Positions 1 through 6,323 of a stretch of DNA of 6,353 nucleotides are shown in pieces. The translations under genes and the position numbers were made by a program. The notes beneath the pieces are model-generated. The model was not told the DNA's origin. It worked only from the letters and a program-made list of their open reading frames with translations, and did not search any database. Numbering within the stretch: the stretch's first letter is position 1; every line of letters starts with the position of its first letter. This DNA comes from Thiorhodovibrio sp. GTDB taxonomy: Bacteria > Pseudomonadota > Gammaproteobacteria > Chromatiales > Chromatiaceae. The stretch lies in contig SKYD01000282.1 in the NCBI GenBank assembly GCA_007128075.1, positions 1-6,353 on the forward strand, read 5' to 3'.

Positions 1-1052
1 CCATCGTCGCGGGCAATCCAATGCAGCCAACCTTCGACATCGCCAGCCACCAACGCGGTGCCGTCGATTGCTGGTGCCGTCAGTTGGCGGTGGCGCAGTT
101 GCTCCTGATGCCAGATGCCTGCGCCATCGCTGGCCGCTGCCGCCCACAGATCGGCACTGGCATCGGTGATATAGAGCACCTCATCAGCCAAGGCAAATCC
201 GGCATGAGAGGACAGTTGCCGCCGCCACAGCACACTGCCAGTGAGTAGATCGACGGCAGCGAGGTCGCCATTAAATACCACCACATAAATTGTGTCACCA
301 ACCACCAGCGGATCGGCAGTGATGTCGGCAATGCGCTCGATCTCTGATCGTCCACGCGGTGGCGAGACAATCACCTCCCACAGTGGACTGCCATCAGCAA
401 GATCAAGCCGCACCAGCCGTCCACCGGCAATCCCGACCACGGCGCTGTTGTCTACAATGACTGGCGTACTCGCCCCACGCAGCGTGAGCGTGGGTGCTGG
501 ATATAGATAACGCCATTGCGACGCGCCTGTTGCTAGATCAAGGCTGTGAATGCTGTCGTCGGCGGCATGAACCAACACCTGCTCACCTGCGATGCGAGGC
601 AGCGAAAGAATCTCGCTATCCACCGAGGTGCGCCAGCGTTCAGTGCCATCCGCCAATGCCACCGCCACCACCACGCCATTGGCAGCACCGATAATCAGTT
701 GTTCGCCTGCGATCTGCGGCCCGCCGCTGAATGGCAGCCCTGTGTCCTGTTGCCAGTGAATGCGCCCGGTGGTTGCCGACAGCGCACTGATCGTGCCCTG
801 ATGATTGGCAACATAGAGCCGATCATGCTGCGTATCGAGCACGGGCAACAGATTGGGGGTGCGCATGAGCTGGCGCCGCCCCAGCGACTGCGTCCACAGC
901 AGTTGCGGGATGATCTCCTGGGGTTCGGGTTGCGTCAACGGTGTCGGGGGTCTGGGGTCGATCTCGCCACCAAACCACGGAAACATGCCGCAGCCGGTTA
1001 GCAACAGCGCAGCCAGAATAGACAGCCAAGAAACACGCAATATCTCAGGCAT
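1..1052 (-). CDS. bamB: BamB, outer-membrane protein assembly lipoprotein (3' end cut off)
   Basis: BamB (formerly YfgL) is a periplasm-facing outer-membrane lipoprotein that binds BamA and helps fold and insert beta-barrel proteins. The frame is open from ATG at 1052 to the window edge, giving 350 codons. E. coli BamB has 392 residues, so roughly 40 C-terminal residues are missing. Residues 1-21 are a lipoprotein signal ending in the lipobox L18-T19-G20-C21, with Gly at +2, which does not signal inner-membrane retention. The rest shows repeated PQQ-type beta-propeller blades: short strands followed by D-x-x-T/D-G-x-x-x-W, for example at ATTGRIHW, LADGTERW, LATGASQW, LADGSPLW and LLTGSVLW. 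The segments LTLRG (R192) and EIERIAD (237-243) match the loops that contact BamA POTRA3 in E. coli. The start is 5 bp after the yfgM stop. I see no clear Shine-Dalgarno, so translation may be coupled to yfgM. der would be expected next, outside the window. Confidence 0.96.
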   Translation of the reverse strand, partial: MPEILRVSWLSILAALLLTGCGMFPWFGGEIDPRPPTPLTQPEPQEIIPQLLWTQSLGRRQLMRTPNLLPVLDTQHDRLYVANHQGTISALSATTGRIHWQQDTGLPFSGGPQIAGEQLIIGAANGVVVAVALADGTERWRTSVDSEILSLPRIAGEQVLVHAADDSIHSLDLATGASQWRYLYPAPTLTLRGASTPVIVDNSAVVGIAGGRLVRLDLADGSPLWEVIVSPPRGRSEIERIADITADPLVVGDTIYVVVFNGDLAAVDLLTGSVLWRRQLSSHAGFALADEVLYITDASADLWAAAASDGAGIWHQEQLRHRQLTAPAIDGTALVAGDVEGWLHWIARDD

Positions 1053-1057
1053 TGTAT

Positions 1058-1702
1058 TTAAGAATCGGCAGCCAACGACAGGTTGTCAAGTTTCAATTCC
1101 AGCAGATGCAACCCGCTTGCTCCGTTATCCAGCGCCTGTTGCCAAGCAGCACGCGCCTCATCTGGGCGATTCTTCGCCGCTGCAATATCTCCACGCAGCG
1201 CAGTAAAATCAGCACTGAAAGCACCGCCGTCATCATAACGGTCAATGACCTTGGTGGCAGAATTAAAATCTTGTTGGGCAATCAATAATCGCGCCAAGCG
1301 CAACGCCGCAAGCTGGCTTAGCCCGGGGGCAGGTGCCTGTTTGGCAGCAGTGCGCAGCGCGGCTATCGCGCCCTTGGGATCATCCTCATTGAGTCGCATC
1401 TGGGCAATTGCCAGATGTGTTAAAGCAGCATAGGGGGTGCGCTTGTATTTTTTGGTTAGTCGCTTGGCCGCTTTCTCAGCAGACTGGGCGGATTCCTCAT
1501 CCTCGCGGTTAAGAAACACCAACAGCTCTTCAAAGGTGAGGTTGGCATTCTCGCGCACCCGATCCTGATGGCCAACCCAGGCACGCCAGCCAAAGATCGC
1601 GCCCAGCCCAATCAGAATCCCCACGATTACGGCCATGCCGTTGTCGCGCCACCACTTTTTGATAATTTCAACTTTTTCGTCGTCAGTGAGCAGTTCAGAC
1701 AT
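1058..1702 (-). CDS. yfgM: YfgM family protein, membrane-anchored TPR protein (ancillary SecYEG/PpiD factor)
   Basis: This 214-residue protein matches E. coli YfgM (206 residues) in length, topology and gene position. A cytoplasmic N-terminus (about residues 1-21, starting MSELLTDDEKVEIIKKWW) is followed by one membrane segment (about 22-40, GMAVIVGILIGLGAIFGW). A periplasmic, Ala/Leu-rich helical region then forms tetratricopeptide-like (TPR_21) repeats to the end. In E. coli YfgM associates with the chaperone PpiD and the SecYEG translocon, and it has been linked to periplasmic folding and the Rcs stress response; that function is inferred here from homology. ATG at 1702 lies 2 bp after the hisS stop, in an A/T-rich leader without a clear Shine-Dalgarno, so coupling to hisS is likely. 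The TAA stop lies 5 bp before bamB. The neighbouring bamB fits a shared role in envelope protein biogenesis. Confidence 0.93.
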   Translation of the reverse strand: MSELLTDDEKVEIIKKWWRDNGMAVIVGILIGLGAIFGWRAWVGHQDRVRENANLTFEELLVFLNREDEESAQSAEKAAKRLTKKYKRTPYAALTHLAIAQMRLNEDDPKGAIAALRTAAKQAPAPGLSQLAALRLARLLIAQQDFNSATKVIDRYDDGGAFSADFTALRGDIAAAKNRPDEARAAWQQALDNGASGLHLLELKLDNLSLAADS

Positions 1703-1704
1703 AA

Positions 1705-3000
1705 TTAAATTTCATCTTTTTGTGTTGATTTAAGCAACGCTGGCAAGGTTTCACCCAAGCTGGCAAGTGCCAAGGGCTGTTGTTGGGCATCGGCACGCAG
1801 TGGCTTATAGCCAATGGTGCCAGCAGCAAGCTCCTGATCGCCGAGCACCAGCGCAGCAGTCGCCCCACTGCGGTCGGCTTTTTTGAACTGGCTTTTAAAG
1901 CTCCCTCCGCCGCAATGACACAGCAGTTGCAGCGTTGGGCATTGACTGCGCAGCCGCTCAGCAAGCACCAACGCCTCGGCCTCAGCCTTGGCGCCAACTG
2001 CAATCAGATAAAGGTCAGGGTGCAGTGTCTGCTCGGCATGGTGCAATTGTGCTTTGGGGATCAATTCCAACAGCCGCTCCAGCCCCATGGCAAAACCCAC
2101 TGCTGGTGTTGGACGGCCACCGAGTTGCTCAACCAGCCCATCATAACGCCCGCCAGCACAGATTGTCCCTTGGGCACCCAGTGATGCGGTGATCCATTCA
2201 AACACAGTGCGATTGTAATAATCCAGCCCACGCACCAGACGCGGGTTGATCTGATAGGCTACCTCGGCGCGATCCAAGCCAGCACAGAGCGCGGCAAAAT
2301 GCGCCTTGGATTCCTCGCCTAGATAATCCAACAGCGTCGGCGCACCCGCAATCAGCGATTGCATTGCTGGATTTTTAGAATCCAACACCCGCAACGGATT
2401 GGTGACCATCCGCCGTTGGCTGTCCTCATCAAGCGCGTCCTGATGTTGCTCTAGATAGGACAGGAGATCAGCACGATAGCGCACCCGTTCGTGGCTATCA
2501 CCTAAGCTATTGATTTCCAGCCGCACCGCACTCAGCCCCAACTGTTGCCACAGCCGATGGGTGAGTAATATCAGCTCCAGATCAATGTCAGGACCAGTGA
2601 GCCCAAAGGTTTCAACGCCAATTTGATGAAACTGACGGTAACGGCCACGCTGTGGGCGTTCGCGGCGAAACATCGCGCCCTGATACCACAGCCGCTGCGG
2701 TTGGTTGAGCAGCCCGTGCTCGATTGCAGCGCGCACACAACTTGCTGTGCCTTCGGGTCGCAGGCTTAGATCATCGCCGCCGCGGTCAGCAAAGCTGTAC
2801 ATCTCTTTTTCTACAATGTCAGTGACCTCGCCAATCGAACGCTGAAACAACGCACTCGATTCGAGCAGTGGGGTGCGCAGCTCACGATAGCCGTAAGCTG
2901 TCAATAGGTCGTAGACCTGACGCTCAAGCCATGCCCAATGCGCACTGGTTGGTGGCAGGATGTCGTGCATCCCGCGCACCGCTCGCAATTGTTCGGCCAC
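1705..3000 (-). CDS. hisS: Histidyl-tRNA synthetase (class II), GTG start
   Basis: HisRS activates histidine with ATP and charges tRNA-His in the cytoplasm. The 431-residue protein is slightly longer than E. coli HisS (424) and collinear with it. Visible landmarks: the class II motif 1 region around IGEVTDIVEKEMYSF (56-70); RPEGT (81-85); motif 2 FRRERPQRGRYRQFHQIG (111-128); the HisA motif LVRGLDYYNRT (255-265) with the catalytic Arg at about 257; the HisB motif AGGRYDGL (282-289); motif 3 VGFAMGLERL (301-310). An anticodon-binding alpha/beta domain with HCGGGSFKSQFKKADRSGA follows from about 325. The start codon is GTG at 3000; it gives MAEQLRAVRGMHD, aligning with the E. coli start MAKNIQAIRGMND, whereas the next ATG (codon 11) would remove conserved sequence. 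A GAGGG motif lies 10 bp upstream. The gene begins 1 bp after rodZ; ispG, usually present between them, is absent. Confidence 0.99.
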   Translation of the reverse strand: MAEQLRAVRGMHDILPPTSAHWAWLERQVYDLLTAYGYRELRTPLLESSALFQRSIGEVTDIVEKEMYSFADRGGDDLSLRPEGTASCVRAAIEHGLLNQPQRLWYQGAMFRRERPQRGRYRQFHQIGVETFGLTGPDIDLELILLTHRLWQQLGLSAVRLEINSLGDSHERVRYRADLLSYLEQHQDALDEDSQRRMVTNPLRVLDSKNPAMQSLIAGAPTLLDYLGEESKAHFAALCAGLDRAEVAYQINPRLVRGLDYYNRTVFEWITASLGAQGTICAGGRYDGLVEQLGGRPTPAVGFAMGLERLLELIPKAQLHHAEQTLHPDLYLIAVGAKAEAEALVLAERLRSQCPTLQLLCHCGGGSFKSQFKKADRSGATAALVLGDQELAAGTIGYKPLRADAQQQPLALASLGETLPALLKSTQKDEI

Positions 3001-3001
3001 G

Positions 3002-3949
3002 CTAATTTAGCCCTCGCAGATAGTCTTGTGGATCCAGATCAAAGCGGGCGACATTGCCTCGCGCCTGCGACTGGACATCAAAGGTGGCAGTGCCGACGGT
3101 GATCGTCACCGCCGAGGCGTTGCCGAGAATCATCGAATAGGGCGGCTCACCGCCGAGCACATGGCGATCGCCTTTGCTCATCTCACCAAACAGCTTAAAG
3201 TTGCCAGTGGTGTCACGAATATCCACCCAACAGGGTCCAGAAAACTCCATGACCACCTCAGCAGGCACTGGCTCGGCAGGAGGCTCTGGCGTTGGCTCTG
3301 GTTGTGGCATTGCTATGGGCAACTCTGGCACTGGCTCAATTTCTGGCTCGGGTGTCGTGGTGCTTGGCTGCTCAGGCATCAATAAACTTGGCTGCTGCGG
3401 CGGATCTGGCTCGATGTTTTCAGTAAGTTCGGCGGTTGGCTGAGGGTCGATGTTGGACGGATGATCCGGCGGCATCATCGCGGTTGGTTCTGTCGCCGAT
3501 TCGTTTTGAGCAGCAGAGAACAACAGCGACAGATCAGGATTCCACAACAGCGCGATTGCCACTGTCACCACCAGCGCCAGCACCACCAATGCCAGCCGCA
3601 CTGTTTTGTCACCTGGCTGATTGTTGCGCTTGATTGGTTGCGCCGACTCAGCCGCTGGCTGGTGTTGCGCGGCGCGATAATTGGCAATCAACGGTTGCGG
3701 GTCGATGCCCAGCAGCCGCGCATAACTTTTAATATATCCAGTGACAAAGACCGTGCTTGGCAGTTGCGTGTAATCATCGTTTTCAAGTGCCTTGACCGTG
3801 TTGACGGTCAGCCGCAGATCATGCGCCACCTGTTGAACATTGATATTGCGCCGCTCACGCGCCACCCGCAACTGATGACCGCAGGTGGCCGGTGGCGATT
3901 GCTCGGTATTCTCGCGCTGAAGATAAGCCGTTGGGTCGTTAATATCCAT
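3002..3949 (-). CDS. rodZ: RodZ, cytoskeletal/cell-shape protein bridging MreB to the elongasome
   Basis: RodZ (YfgA) is a bitopic inner-membrane protein that binds MreB in the cytoplasm and helps maintain rod shape. The 315 residues show the family architecture. A cytoplasmic helix-turn-helix (Xre/HTH_25) domain spans about 24-90, including QLRVARERRNINVQQVAHDL and the conserved FVTGYIKSYARLLGI segment. A basic stretch (KRNNQPGDK) precedes a single membrane segment at about 118-136. A Pro/Glu-rich periplasmic linker covers about 147-231. The C-terminal RodZ domain (DUF4115) runs from about 232 to 315 and keeps the family signature CW (240-241) followed by D-x-x-G and GEPPYSMILGNA. E. coli RodZ has 337 residues; most of the difference is in the linker. 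The ATG lies 5 bp after the pilF stop with no evident Shine-Dalgarno. The stop is TAG, one base before the hisS start. In many gammaproteobacteria ispG would follow directly. Confidence 0.95.
   Translation of the reverse strand: MDINDPTAYLQRENTEQSPPATCGHQLRVARERRNINVQQVAHDLRLTVNTVKALENDDYTQLPSTVFVTGYIKSYARLLGIDPQPLIANYRAAQHQPAAESAQPIKRNNQPGDKTVRLALVVLALVVTVAIALLWNPDLSLLFSAAQNESATEPTAMMPPDHPSNIDPQPTAELTENIEPDPPQQPSLLMPEQPSTTTPEPEIEPVPELPIAMPQPEPTPEPPAEPVPAEVVMEFSGPCWVDIRDTTGNFKLFGEMSKGDRHVLGGEPPYSMILGNASAVTITVGTATFDVQSQARGNVARFDLDPQDYLRGLN
3011..3015 (-). promoter_or_regulatory. Ribosome binding site for hisS (GAGGG), inside rodZ
   Basis: On the minus strand GAGGG sits 10 bp before the GTG at 3000, overlapping the last codons of rodZ. 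The spacing is slightly long but workable. It supports the GTG as the true start of hisS. Because it lies inside rodZ, hisS expression is probably tied to translation of rodZ. Confidence 0.55.
3257..3352 (-). repeat. Pro/Glu low-complexity repeat encoding the RodZ periplasmic linker
   Basis: Codons about 200-231 of rodZ encode irregular P-E-P / P-x-P units (EPEIEPVPEL, then PQPEPTPEPPAEPVPA). At DNA level the plus strand shows imperfect direct repeats built on GGCTCTGG and CTGGCTC; for example GGCTCTGG occurs twice 12 bp apart near 3282-3300. Such linkers are common in RodZ and TonB-like proteins, where they span the periplasm as an extended rod. The repeats could allow length changes by slippage, which is an inference. 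Confidence 0.7.
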
Positions 3950-3954
3950 ACAGT

Positions 3955-4731
3955 TTACAACTGCAAAATTTCGGGCGCGTCAGGATAATGCTGGCGCAGT
4001 GAGGACTCAAGCATTCGCGCCTCGGCCTGATTGCCCAGCCGGCGCTCGATGCGCAACGCCAGCAACAACGCCTGTGGCGTGGCAGCGCCGACACGCGAAT
4101 AACGCTGCATGTATTGACGGGCAGTTTTGGCATCGTCCTGGTTGAGACTGTGGGTCGCCATTGCCAACAGTGCGGGGGCAAATTGGGGGTTGGTCACCAA
4201 CGCCTGACGCAGATAAATATCGGCTTGCGCGGCATCACCTGCCAGACGAGCGCAGTTGGAGGCATTAAACAGCGCGGTTTCTGGCGATTGATACAGCGGG
4301 TTGTCGATGGCGAGATTAAATTGCTCATCAGCCTTGGCATAGTCGCCGCGATTGCACAGTGCAGTGCCCCAGGCATTGCGGAATTCGGGATTTCTGCTAT
4401 CCAGCTCTACAGCGCGGCGGAATTGCTCTTCAGCGCGTTCTTGCTCACCGAGCCGCTGATAGATAATGGCGAGAATGTTGCGCGCCCGAGCACTGCGCCG
4501 ATCCTCACGCACTGCGCGTTCTGCCCGCGCCAGCGCGGCATCGAGCTGATTGCGTTGCAGATAGGCGGCGGCAAGATCGACATAGAGATCCGCCGGACTC
4601 TGCGCGGCAGCATTGGGATCAATCAGATCCTGATCTTGCGCGGGCAGCGATTGACAGCCAGTGAGCGATGTGAGTAGCACGGGCGCGCACAGCAACATCG
4701 GCGCGATCAGCGTGCGAGCGGTGGAGTTCAT
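3955..4731 (-). CDS. pilF: PilF/PilW family type IV pilus assembly lipoprotein (secretin pilotin)
   Basis: PilF (PilW in Neisseria) is an outer-membrane lipoprotein made of TPR repeats. In Pseudomonas it is the pilotin needed to localise and multimerise the PilQ secretin of type IV pili. The 258-residue protein begins with a lipoprotein signal, hydrophobic at about 8-24, with lipobox L23-T24-G25-C26 and Gln at +2 (consistent with outer-membrane sorting). From about 46 to the end there are about six TPR-like helix pairs. Clear ones are ADLYVDLAAAYLQRNQLDAAL, ARNILAIIYQRLGEQERAEE with FRRAVELDSRNPE, and RNAWGTALCNRGDYAKADEQ. The position between rlmN and rodZ is the classical pilF locus. The ATG overlaps the rlmN TGA (ATGA), with a strong Shine-Dalgarno GGAGG 6 bp upstream. 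An unrelated TPR lipoprotein is possible in principle, but signal, length and locus together make PilF strongly preferred. No other pilus genes are in the window. Confidence 0.93.
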   Translation of the reverse strand: MNSTARTLIAPMLLCAPVLLTSLTGCQSLPAQDQDLIDPNAAAQSPADLYVDLAAAYLQRNQLDAALARAERAVREDRRSARARNILAIIYQRLGEQERAEEQFRRAVELDSRNPEFRNAWGTALCNRGDYAKADEQFNLAIDNPLYQSPETALFNASNCARLAGDAAQADIYLRQALVTNPQFAPALLAMATHSLNQDDAKTARQYMQRYSRVGAATPQALLLALRIERRLGNQAEARMLESSLRQHYPDAPEILQL

Positions 4732-5822
4732 TGCACACCTCCCGCAAATGCGGCGGCAACCTGAGATGGACGCACTCGGCGTTGTTCCACCCGCCCCACC
4801 AGTTGGCCGCAGGCAGCGGCAATCTCATCACCGCGTGGCTTGCGGATGGTGGTCACAATCCCCGAGCGCATCAGTCGCTCACGAAATGCCGCGATCTGTT
4901 CGGCCGGGCTGGGGGCATAGTCACTGCCCAGAAATGGATTAAATGGGATCAGATTCACCTTAGACGGTACCCCTTGGAGTAAACGCACCAGCGCTTTTGC
5001 CTGGTGGAGATGATCATTGACACCATCGAGCATAATGTATTCCCAGGTGATGCGCTGGCGCTGATCAGCAGCAACATAGGCACGACAGGCATCGACCAAC
5101 TGCGCCAATGGATAGCGGCGATTGATCGGCACCAGCTCATTGCGCAGTGCATCGTCTGGTGCATGCAGCGACACCGCCAGCGCCACCCGACATTGGCTGC
5201 GCAGGCGGGCAATCTGCGGCACCAGCCCGGCGGTCGAGAGTGTCACCCGATAATACGCCAACAGATACGCCAAATCGTCCTGCATGATGTTGACCGCAGT
5301 CACCACCGCTTTGAGATTCGCCAGCGGCTCGCCCATCCCCATCAAGACAATGTTGCTGGGGCGGCGGTCATGCTCTGCCAAGCGTCGCGCTGCCACCCAC
5401 ACCTGGCCGATGATCTCAGCAGTACTCAGATTGCGGCTTAACCCCTGCCGCGCTGTGGCACAAAATGGACAACCCAGCCCACAGCCAACCTGCGAGGAGA
5501 TGCACAGCGTCAAGCGGCGCGGCTCAGGAATCGACACCGTTTCGATGCGTTGCCCATCGCCCAGTTCCATCACCCATTTGATGGTGCCGTCGACAGATTG
5601 CTGCTCACGCACCACGCGGGGCAGCTCGATCACCGTCTCTGCCGCTAGTCGCTGGCGCAGCGCGGCAGACAGGTCGGTCATTGCCTGGACATCGAGCGCA
5701 CCGTGCTTATGCACCCATTTGAACAGATTGCGACCATGGAACGGCTTGCCGCCCAATTGCACCGCAAGCTGTTCACAGCCCTGACGGTCAAGATTGAGCA
5801 GATTGATCGGGGCAGCGCACAT
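4728..5822 (-). CDS. rlmN: RlmN, dual-specificity rRNA/tRNA adenine-C2 methyltransferase (radical SAM)
   Basis: RlmN makes 2-methyladenosine at A2503 of 23S rRNA and at A37 of a subset of tRNAs, using a radical SAM mechanism in the cytoplasm. Its 364 residues cover the whole family (E. coli 384, which has a longer N-terminus). Visible are INLLNLDRQ near the start; the catalytic acid-base ETVSIPE (E94, E. coli E105); the 4Fe-4S motif C114-GLG-C118-PF-C121; the SAM-binding GMGEP (162-166); and the methyl-carrying Cys338 in DEIAAACGQL, which distinguishes RlmN/Cfr-type enzymes. NELVPINRRYPL and KVNLIPFNPF are also family-typical. All catalytic cysteines are present. Cfr is excluded by the locus and the close E. 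coli RlmN match. The ATG at 5822 is 10 bp after the ndk stop without a clear Shine-Dalgarno. The stop overlaps the pilF start by 4 bp (ATGA), implying translational coupling. Confidence 0.99.
   Translation of the reverse strand: MCAAPINLLNLDRQGCEQLAVQLGGKPFHGRNLFKWVHKHGALDVQAMTDLSAALRQRLAAETVIELPRVVREQQSVDGTIKWVMELGDGQRIETVSIPEPRRLTLCISSQVGCGLGCPFCATARQGLSRNLSTAEIIGQVWVAARRLAEHDRRPSNIVLMGMGEPLANLKAVVTAVNIMQDDLAYLLAYYRVTLSTAGLVPQIARLRSQCRVALAVSLHAPDDALRNELVPINRRYPLAQLVDACRAYVAADQRQRITWEYIMLDGVNDHLHQAKALVRLLQGVPSKVNLIPFNPFLGSDYAPSPAEQIAAFRERLMRSGIVTTIRKPRGDEIAAACGQLVGRVEQRRVRPSQVAAAFAGGVQ
4738..4742 (-). promoter_or_regulatory. Strong ribosome binding site for pilF (GGAGG), inside rlmN
   Basis: The minus strand reads GGGAGGTGTGCAATG. 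GGAGG is 6 bp from the pilF ATG at 4731 and lies inside the last codons of rlmN. It is the strongest Shine-Dalgarno in the window and fixes the pilF start. With the ATGA stop/start overlap it suggests efficient re-initiation by ribosomes finishing rlmN. Confidence 0.8.
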
Positions 5823-5832
5823 GCGTCAACAG

Positions 5833-6261
5833 TTATCTAGTGCGCGGGCAGATGCCTTCAGGAAAGAAAAAGGCGATCTCATTCGCCGCCGTATCGGGGG
5901 CATCGGAGCCATGCACCGCATTTTCTGTAAAGGAATCGGCAAAATCAGCACGGATGGTGCCAGGAGCCGCTTGCGCTGGATTGGTCGCGCCCATGATCTC
6001 GCGGTTGCGGGCAATCGCATTCTCGCCTTCTAGTGCCATCGCCAACACTGGCCCCGAGGTCATAAAACCGACCAGCTCCTCAAAAAATGGCTTGCCCTGA
6101 TGAATCGAGTAAAAAGCAGTTGCCTGTTCGCGGCTGAGATGCAGCATCCGCGCAGCAACAATACGCAGCCCACCTTGTTCTAAGCGGTCACAGATCGCGC
6201 CAATGGCGTTTTTTGCTACCGCATTGGGTTTGATAATCGACAGAGTTTGTTCCAACATCAT
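5833..6261 (-). CDS. ndk: Nucleoside diphosphate kinase
   Basis: Ndk transfers the gamma-phosphate from ATP to NDPs and dNDPs through a phospho-histidine intermediate, balancing nucleotide pools in the cytoplasm. The 142 residues agree with E. coli Ndk (143). Landmarks are TLSIIKPNAVAKNAIGAI near the N-terminus (Lys11 binds phosphate), GKPFFEELVGFMTSGPV (56-72), GATNPAQAAPGTIRADF (91-107), the active-site signature N114-AVHGSD with catalytic His117, and the family C-terminus EGICPRTR. Two consecutive ATG codons are available (6261 and 6258). The upstream AAGGG is 3 bp from the first and 6 bp from the second, so initiation at the second ATG (141 residues) may be favoured, although the first gives better length agreement. 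As the first gene of the co-directional block, it probably carries the operon promoter upstream. Confidence 0.98.
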   Translation of the reverse strand: MMLEQTLSIIKPNAVAKNAIGAICDRLEQGGLRIVAARMLHLSREQATAFYSIHQGKPFFEELVGFMTSGPVLAMALEGENAIARNREIMGATNPAQAAPGTIRADFADSFTENAVHGSDAPDTAANEIAFFFPEGICPRTR

Positions 6262-6264
6262 GAT

Positions 6265-6269
6265 CCCTT
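6265..6269 (-). promoter_or_regulatory. Ribosome binding site for ndk (AAGGG)
   Basis: The minus strand reads TAAGGGATCATGATG. AAGGG lies 3 bp from the first and 6 bp from the second ATG. The spacing favours the second ATG as the main start of ndk. Confidence 0.65.
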
Positions 6270-6323
6270 ACAATTTAGGATTTAAATAACATCTAACCAG
6301 TCGCGTAGTTTACTTGGTCAGGC

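Noticed and set aside
546..1001. Plus-strand reading frame (151 codons) in the left part of the window
   Set aside because: The minus strand here encodes an uninterrupted BamB beta-propeller with signal peptide, so the plus frame is a shadow.
3164..3171. GCGATCGC palindrome resembling the cyanobacterial HIP1 octamer
   Set aside because: There is a single occurrence, inside rodZ coding sequence. The gene content is gammaproteobacterial, and HIP1 would be expected repeatedly.
3461..3988. Plus-strand reading frame (175 codons) antisense to rodZ
   Set aside because: Its composition is rich in R, H, C, Q and W with no family resemblance. It mirrors rodZ codons, so it is a shadow frame.
4114..4677. 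Long plus-strand reading frame (187 codons) antisense to pilF
   Set aside because: It is fully antisense to a well-supported gene, has no recognisable domain, and is explained by the codon bias of G+C-rich genes leaving antisense frames open.
5284..5784. Plus-strand reading frame (166 codons) antisense to rlmN
   Set aside because: It lies entirely within the opposite strand of a certain radical SAM gene and its Ser/Arg/Pro-rich translation has no motif.
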